Shown: in pieces, positions 58,428 to 64,000 of the stretch
Layout: each line of letters begins with the position of its first letter
How positions within the stretch are numbered: position 1 is the stretch's first letter
Assembly (NCBI GenBank): GCA_950295325.1
Contig: OX485807.1
Coordinates: 42,750,440-42,814,439 of the forward strand
Reading direction: 5' to 3'
Source: Polytrichum commune
Taxonomy: Eukaryota; Streptophyta; Polytrichopsida; Polytrichales; Polytrichaceae
Length of the DNA: 64,000 nucleotides
Notes under the pieces: model-generated
What the model saw: the letters and a program-made list of their open reading frames with translations, nothing else
Told to the model about the DNA's origin: nothing
Databases searched by the model: none
Position numbers and translations under genes: made by a program

Positions 58428-58770
58428 ACTTCTTCTTGGATATGGAATACGTAGTTTGTACAAGATGATTGGCAAATCCGAGTTGAGGTTGTAGCTGCTT
58501 TCCTCATCATTTTTGGAGCTCATATCCTGCATGAATATCTAGTTTATCATCAAAGTGAAGATTCTTGTGCTGATGAAGTGGTCACATACGCCCTTAAGAT
58601 TATGTTGCCTATTGAACCTAGAATGGATTATCATATTTTGAGCACGCAACCCAATCTCTTTCAACCACATGTCTTTTTGGTATACACTCTTGAAGTCTCA
58701 TCTAACCACATCCCACTTGACAATATAAGTGTCCAATTAAGGTAAGTAAACTATATTAGGCACATCTACC
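58428..58770 (+). repeat. Dispersed repeat C, copy 4
   Basis: Best-preserved copy: CACTTCTTCTTGGATATGGA, GATGATTGGCAAATCC, TTTTGGAGCTCATATCC, TCATCAAAGTGAAGATTC, TTTTGAGCACGCAACCCAAT, CATGTCTTTTTGGTATACAC. Part of its left side lies before the MITE at 58016. Confidence 0.6.
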
Positions 58771-59808
58771 TATGGGGATGAAGTTTTAGATACAAGCATG
58801 TGAGAATGTGCATCTACACAAAGATGTTTTGGTGACTCATCGACTCCTTGGGATAAAACCCTTGTCATGTGGGAAGAGCCATTAAAATTAGTAAAAGTCT
58901 CCGAGGTTTGGGAACATATTCATCACACTAGCAGGTGAACTTGCCCGTTGGAAATGTGGTTCAAAGTTTTCAGCAAAAATGATGAGTTTTAGCGAGGGTC
59001 AAGTGGAGAAAAGGCTTTAGTAAATTTAAAATGATGTGTATATAGTCTAAGCATTCATCCAATCTTGTCGTAACATGTGTCTTTTGGGTATCCACTCTTG
59101 ACTACATGCCTTGCTGATAGACCACTCATATATACATAGTAAAGGCGCCTATTCCCGACATCAACAATCTATAGGGTACCGGAATTTCGATCAAGTTGGA
59201 ACTGAATTTCGATCAAGCCAAAACCAATAATGCCATGACAGGTGACCTGGTTTTGAGTGTTATAGCGAGGAGGAATGAGTGGTTGAAATGAACGGTTATG
59301 GCAGGCTCTAGACATCGGTAATATGTTTGGGCCAACTTTTGGCTTCAAAAATTCACAGTAATTTTAAATTAAGAAATAAATTACCAAAAAAATTGCAATC
59401 CTCTTGATTTCTATCTTCCTAGAGAGGAAAAAATGTCTTAAGTGATTGGTTATGGGCGCCTCTACTCAAGGTGTCTGATGGAGAAGAGTGCCGTACCACT
59501 TAAGGCCAACATACTTTATGTCCCTTGCCCAAGCCCCGTGTTCCGTCACTCCCCGATGCACATGTTTGACAAATATCAAGCTCCATTTCTTCTATACAAT
59601 GACATAAAGAAATGAAAAAAGAAAAAGAAAAAGAGAAATGTTGATGTTCTTGCAACCTTGACTAAAAGTGTAGTAGTAGAGTGCAAACTCTAAAAGGCTC
59701 GAATATTGGAGACTTCTCATTACCTTACCGTGTGTTAGTGGAAAGGATCTCACATGCACTTACTTTAAAGTTGAGACAACCACCATTAGCCCAATGGTCA
59801 CGGCATGT
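58771..59808. other. Intergenic, no gene seen
   Basis: No supported frame or element ends. A short AAAAAGAAAAAGAAAAAG run lies near 59617. Confidence 0.4.
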
Positions 59809-59959
59809 CAATGGATCATATGCGAGAAGAAAAGTTAATGCCCGTATCAAAGTACCAGTGTGAATGTGAGTCCGTTGGCTTAATGTTGATTATAGTTATC
59901 TGTAATGCAACTTAAGGTTTTGTTGCCTCTTTTAAGAGGTGGGTTCTAGTGAAGTATTA

Positions 59960-60400
59960 ATAAACCCATAGTTATTGAGGTGGAGGGATGGGTGCTTGTT
60001 TATTGTCAAGTTTTTTTTTTTGTTTAGGATGAGGTATGTAAGGTATTTGATGGCATTCTGGTGTATATTTTTCATGAGGGTTTTAATGTTTGATTAAGGG
60101 ATTTTTAAGTTGGAGAGTTTAATGATTGAGTGTTTGTGTATAGCTCCCTTGACTTATGTTGTGATAGTGATGAGGGGGGTGGTTTGCCATCCACTGTTCT
60201 ATATGGTGTTAATTAGTGGGTCATGTTTGGTGTGTTTATGTGTGAGGGCTTGATCGGGAAATTTGTTGTGGCAATATGTGAATTCGATGAGTTGGACTGT
60301 ATGTGCAAGTGAGGGTGGTATTGGTGTTTGTGTTTGGTTCGGGGCTCCTATGATGCACAAGATGTCCGGTCTTGATTTGGCTTGGCATTGACAGGCAGGT
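59960..60400 (-). pseudogene. PD-(D/E)XK-like endonuclease remnant of the LINE
   Basis: One frame with four stops runs from CQCQAKSRPDILCIIGAP through LIEFTYCHNKF, KHDPLINTI, GWQTTPLITITT, VKGAIHKHSI, KTLMKNIHQNAIKYLTYL to a natural stop near 59962. RPD followed by a Glu-containing hydrophobic strand is the expected shape of the restriction-like nuclease active site. This is motif reading only. Confidence 0.55.
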
Positions 60401-61400
60401 TGTGAGCATGTACATTTGAGGAGCCATTATGGGATTGTTTGTTCTGGTGGTTTGTTGTTGAGGTTACATGCATTGGTCAATGTGTAGAATCGGGTATTTT
60501 TGTTGGCTTGTAGAGTTTGGGTAATGAGGTTGTTTAAGTATGGGTGTTCACATGTTGATAACAGGTGGGGCCAAGTGTCTCTGTCATTTTTATGGCACAG
60601 TGTACAGTTGGGGTTTTTATGTGTGAGGGGCCAAAATATAGTCTTCTTGTGGTTTCTCATGTATTGGGCATATTTAAATTTTAGAGCTTGGGTAATTTGG
60701 GCATCGGTTATGCTTTCATTTTTCCTGAAGTGATTGGAGAGATCCTGGTTTATTTGAGTGTTCGATAACCATTTGCCCACATATGGGAATTTGTATTTGG
60801 TTGTTGCAACTTCCCAATTTTTATGTTCTTCTGTTATGAATGTGTGGAGATTACGGATGGCTCTGTCAAGTGTGGCCGTGGGGCAACTGGCTAGCCAGTA
60901 GGGAGTAGGGTGGGATGTGTGTATGCAGGGTGTAGTGGATGGTTTTTCTTTAATAGGTGTGCCTTCATTGGCTAATGTATCAACAATTTTGTTTCCGGTG
61001 ATGCCCGAGTGTGCGCATACTTTATGTATGTATATTGTGTGTGGGGTCCAATATATTTGGTATACAATCTATGCTATTAATAATTTGTTTGGGTGGTGAT
61101 GTTATGATGTTGGTGTTCTATGTGATTGTTGATTAAGATTATGCTATTAAGGCTATCTATAAATATGTGCATGTCTAGTTGGTGGTTTGTGTGGTTTTGA
61201 TAGCAATGAGTATGGTGTTGAGTTCTACCCGTAGGATGTTTTGGTACCTTGGGAATCTTTATGCTATTTTGGGGTTGTTGTTGGGGTTGTAGACTCCTAA
61301 GCCGGCGGTCTTGCCCACTATTTGGCATTCAGAGTTTTTGGTGGGTGGGATGAATGAGCCATCCGTGTATATGCATTGTTATGGGTGAAATTTGAGGGGG
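60400..61400 (-). pseudogene. RNase H and zinc-knuckle coding remnant of the LINE
   Basis: RNase H catalytic Asp (YTDGS, near 61355), Glu (VELNT), Asp (FIDSL) and the C-terminal HSG...D block (near 60965-61020) are all recognisable, with two or more stops between. Then a 117-residue frame (60780-60427) carries the C-x2-C...H-x4-C knuckle at about 60530-60610. Confidence 0.75.
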
Positions 61401-61834
61401 TGGATGTGGTTGTATTGGGTTGGTAGGGGGGTTGTGGGGGTGTTTATGGGAGTAGGAGTGTTGGTTTTGGGGGCGTTTTTCCATGTCTTGGAGAATTTGA
61501 TGTGGTATTGTGTGGAGGTAGGTTTGATGGGGTATGTGTCTATATGGATGTTAAGTGTTTTCTTTAGGACGTGTTGTAGTTCGTGGGGGGTTTGTAGGTT
61601 CGTTGTAAGGTTTACTTGGTTGTGTATGCATATTATTAATGTAAGTGATGGTTCTACTTTTTGATAATATTTTTGTCATTCCAGTGTGGGGTCATAATGT
61701 ATAGTTGTATGTATGTCTATGTTGTTGTAGAGTGGGAGTTGTTGTGATGTCCAGTCATTGTGGTTGGCTATTAGGATAGTGAGTGTACTTGTGTCTTCTT
61801 TGGTTGCCATTCTAGCCCAATGGATCATATGAGA

Positions 61835-62941
61835 CATGTTTAAGTTTGACAATCTCTTACTGAAAATTGTTCAGTACCTCATGAAGATTGCTTAGAAATA
61901 TAGCACTAGTCCCTAAAGGCCAAGGAGGAGTTTTTATTTTTTTTGGACTCATATTAGCGTACACACTTACGTTATGATTTTATGAATTGGGACATATGGA
62001 TAACTAAAAGCTTGTGTGAACAATCTTCACTTTACAAAGATGTATCCGTATGGTCAGATCCATCATTAGATGTGCAAATTTTGATTTACAAGGTATTGCA
62101 TTGGGATGAACATTTTCAACTAATTTTGGGGAGATTCTACTTGAATTTTTAGATATTAAGTTCTTAAATTGTCCCCACACACGTACCTAAATTTGATGCA
62201 AGCAATAACGCCATTGGTGCATTTCGCCCCAATTGTTTCCATCAAAGTGTAAATTTGGCAAACCCATGGAACCCCTGGATTTGTAATGTCCATGTAAAGT
62301 CATCCATCAAGAAGGTGAAACCACAACGAACTATGTCATAATTTGGGAATTGCAATGTATAGATGATTTGACCATAAAATGCCATTAGTAACCCTAAATT
62401 GATCCTATGGGGTCTAGTCGGAATGAAACACCCCCCACCATGCAGAGGGTGAGGTTTTACTATAACCCCTTTATCCATTATGGATGAGTTTACAAAGACA
62501 CCACGAACCCCAAGCTAGCCCATGGCCCCAAAACAAAATAGAACAACGAGAAAATGAACCTCAATGGACGTAGGTCATACTATGCCTCCACTTGAGATAT
62601 CCGTTTTAGATTCAACCACCTTAAATATCTTGTATATGTTTTGGTTTCAAGAGTACCAACTTATCTGAGCGGTTGTTAATGCTTAAGTTCTCAATAATTG
62701 CTTTTGCCTATATGAGGACAACTTAACCTTGGCTCTAAGTCTTAAACTTTCAAACTTAGCTACAACTATCTACAAATCTAGAAGTGTCATTTCATGTAGT
62801 TGTCAACACAAATAACATGAGAACTAAGGAGTGAAATAAGGAGGGAGCTAGCAACTTAAGATTGATCCACCTATCATAATTTTTATCTTTAATATCTAAA
62901 TACATGTTCTTAAAGGTTTCATATATTAAACTATTGAGCGT
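61835..62941. other. Intergenic, no gene seen
   Basis: AT-rich. No recognised domain in the short frames. Confidence 0.4.
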
Positions 62942-63590
62942 TTGAACAAACCAATTCCCAAAAAATGGTGGAATGAAATTCCTCTTTCTACCTCTCCAAG
63001 GTGGAAACTCATTTGGCACAAGCATAAGGCACAAAAGGAAGCAACTTTCATTTGGTTAATTTTCCATAAGGCAGTGGCGGTGAATGAGTGGCCTGGACAA
63101 ATCTCAGCGGAGACTTATCATATTTTCTCCCATTATGGCTTGCGATCTATGGAGTACGTGGAGCACAAATTCTTCAGTTGTACATTGGCTCAACAAATGT
63201 GGCACTACGCAACTAACATTATGTGGCCACTTTTTGCCAAAAAAGGTAACCTTGGTCCTCAGAAATCTTTCTCAATGATGCAATGCCTCTTTGATCAACC
63301 TCTCAGTAAGCCATTGAAATCCTTTGGTTAGGTTTGGGTTTTCTAGAGGAGTTGTCTCCCGTGGATTATCTGGCAACAGAGAAATGATTTGGTGTCTAAC
63401 ATTGTTCAATGGCGAGTGGAGGAAACGCACCAAGTTGTGTGGAATTCCTTGCTTGACTATTATAGACTTGAATGGCAACGAACTCTCCAAGACTTGGAAA
63501 AAGCTCCGATGTTGCTTATCAAGATGTTCGTAGAAAATTTGATTCGGTTTGGTGTGTCAAAGGTCTTATTGTTTCTCGGAGCAATTTAGT
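62942..63590 (+). pseudogene. L1-type LINE remnant, zf-RVT region
   Basis: The frame from 62942 reads ...SPRWKLIWHKHKAQKEATFI WLIFHKAVAVNEW..., the typical zinc-binding reverse-transcriptase C-terminal block of plant L1 elements (W-x2-IW, FIWL, A-x-N-x-W, H-F-x-SC, A-x2-MW). After a frameshift near 63350 it continues PWIIWQQRNDLVSN, VVWNSLLDYYRLEWQRTLQD, also typical of this region. Two CxxC cysteines of the usual finger are lost. It is broken and inactive, and no flanking duplication was found. Confidence 0.65.
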
Positions 63591-63930
63591 GGTTACTTGG
63601 AAGGTTTGACCTTGGATGGACATTATTTCTTGAAGTCCGCTTGGTGGTTGTACATTTCCTTGCAACTGAATGTGTTTTCAAAATGTGCCAAAAAAGAAAT
63701 CATGTATCAAACTATTGAAATACTATAAAATACATGTTAATTTCTTTTAAATCACATCATTCCAATGTTTTTATAATCATGACCTAATTTTCCTATAAAA
63801 ATAATTCAAACAAACTCACTTTTGGTCTACTTTTGCTTTAAGCTTTAATTGAAAACATGATGTGTGGCAATGAGTGTAACCTATAACGTAGGGTAAGTGA
63901 GACTAGAGTGAGTCCAATGGTATTGAGCTA

Positions 63931-64000
63931 CATCGTTTATGGCATTTAGTGACACATGCACAACAACATCACTTACCATGTTTTGAGGCGTATGCTAGGT
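63931..64000 (-). mobile_element. Family B element, copy cut by window end
   Basis: After TA, the sequence ATCGTTTATGGCATTTAGTG then ACATGTTTTGAGGCGTATGC (as CATGTTTTGAGGCGTATGCTA) is the reverse complement of the right end of family B (50700-50769). It continues past the window. Confidence 0.65.

Larger units (their letters stand above)
59826..61817 (-). mobile_element. 5'-truncated LINE, Dualen/RandI-like C-terminal half
   Basis: Flanked by a 17-bp direct repeat, CAATGGATCATATG(C/A)GA (59809-59825 and 61818-61834, one mismatch). On the minus strand it encodes, in order: RNase H with YTDGSF, RVELNTI, FIDSLNSI and HSGITGNKIVDTLANEG; a zinc knuckle CTLCHKNDRDTWPHLLSTCEH; and a segment with SRPDILCIIGAP then VQLIEFTYCHNKF and KHDPLI, resembling a PD-(D/E)XK restriction-like endonuclease. 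This order resembles Dualen/RandI-type non-LTR elements of green algae. Scattered stops and frameshifts show it is dead. The reverse transcriptase is absent through 5' truncation. There is no clear poly-A tail. Confidence 0.75.

Overview
This is a stretch of a large, repeat-rich plant nuclear genome. Spliceosomal GT-AG introns, a plastid-targeted fibrillin, a NIGT1/HHO-type GARP transcription factor and a eukaryotic tRNA-Pro all fit a land plant or close relative. The species cannot be fixed from the sequence. The long introns, the DD34E Tc1 element and the Dualen-like LINE suggest a seed-free lineage such as a bryophyte, lycophyte or fern, but this is inference.

Three well-supported protein genes were rebuilt exon by exon, with reading phase kept across every junction. 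(1) 10476-17316 (+): a 14-exon, 684-residue AAA+ ATPase with an N-terminal organelle-targeting-like leader and one membrane-type segment. (2) 28019-32914 (+): a 4-exon, 352-residue plastid fibrillin (PAP/FBN1 type). (3) 39129-43479 (-): a 7-coding-exon, 583-residue NIGT1/HHO/HRS1-family GARP repressor, with a small uORF overlapping its start. A fourth, unrecognised small gene is likely at 5557-6597 (+), with a possible alternative zinc-ribbon-like last exon. An orphan first exon lies at 1871-2145. A tRNA-Pro(AGG) sits at 4161-4232. I see no evidence that these genes work together; they are scattered single plant genes.

Most of the rest is transposon-derived. A TA-target MITE family with ends of the type CACTANNTATGNTATTTAGTG occurs at least ten times, once nested in itself. 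A longer related family shares these ends. Other elements are a hAT-type MITE with an 8-bp target duplication and a small ORF, PIF/Harbinger MITEs (including a 500-bp pair), a Mutator-like MITE with about 110-bp inverted repeats, a tRNA-derived SINE with a 14-bp target duplication, a decayed Tc1 transposon with DD34E spacing, a 5'-truncated LINE with RNase H, zinc knuckle and PD-(D/E)XK-like domains, and an L1-type zf-RVT remnant.

The most unusual object is at 22687-23969. It is a 1283-bp element with 13-bp perfect terminal repeats and an 8-bp target duplication. It carries a cluster of at least 11 small hairpins (23439-23836) whose loop (GTCTA core) stays nearly constant while the stem sequences change in a matching, compensatory way. 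Several further tandem or inverted duplications lie in promoters and introns of the genes.
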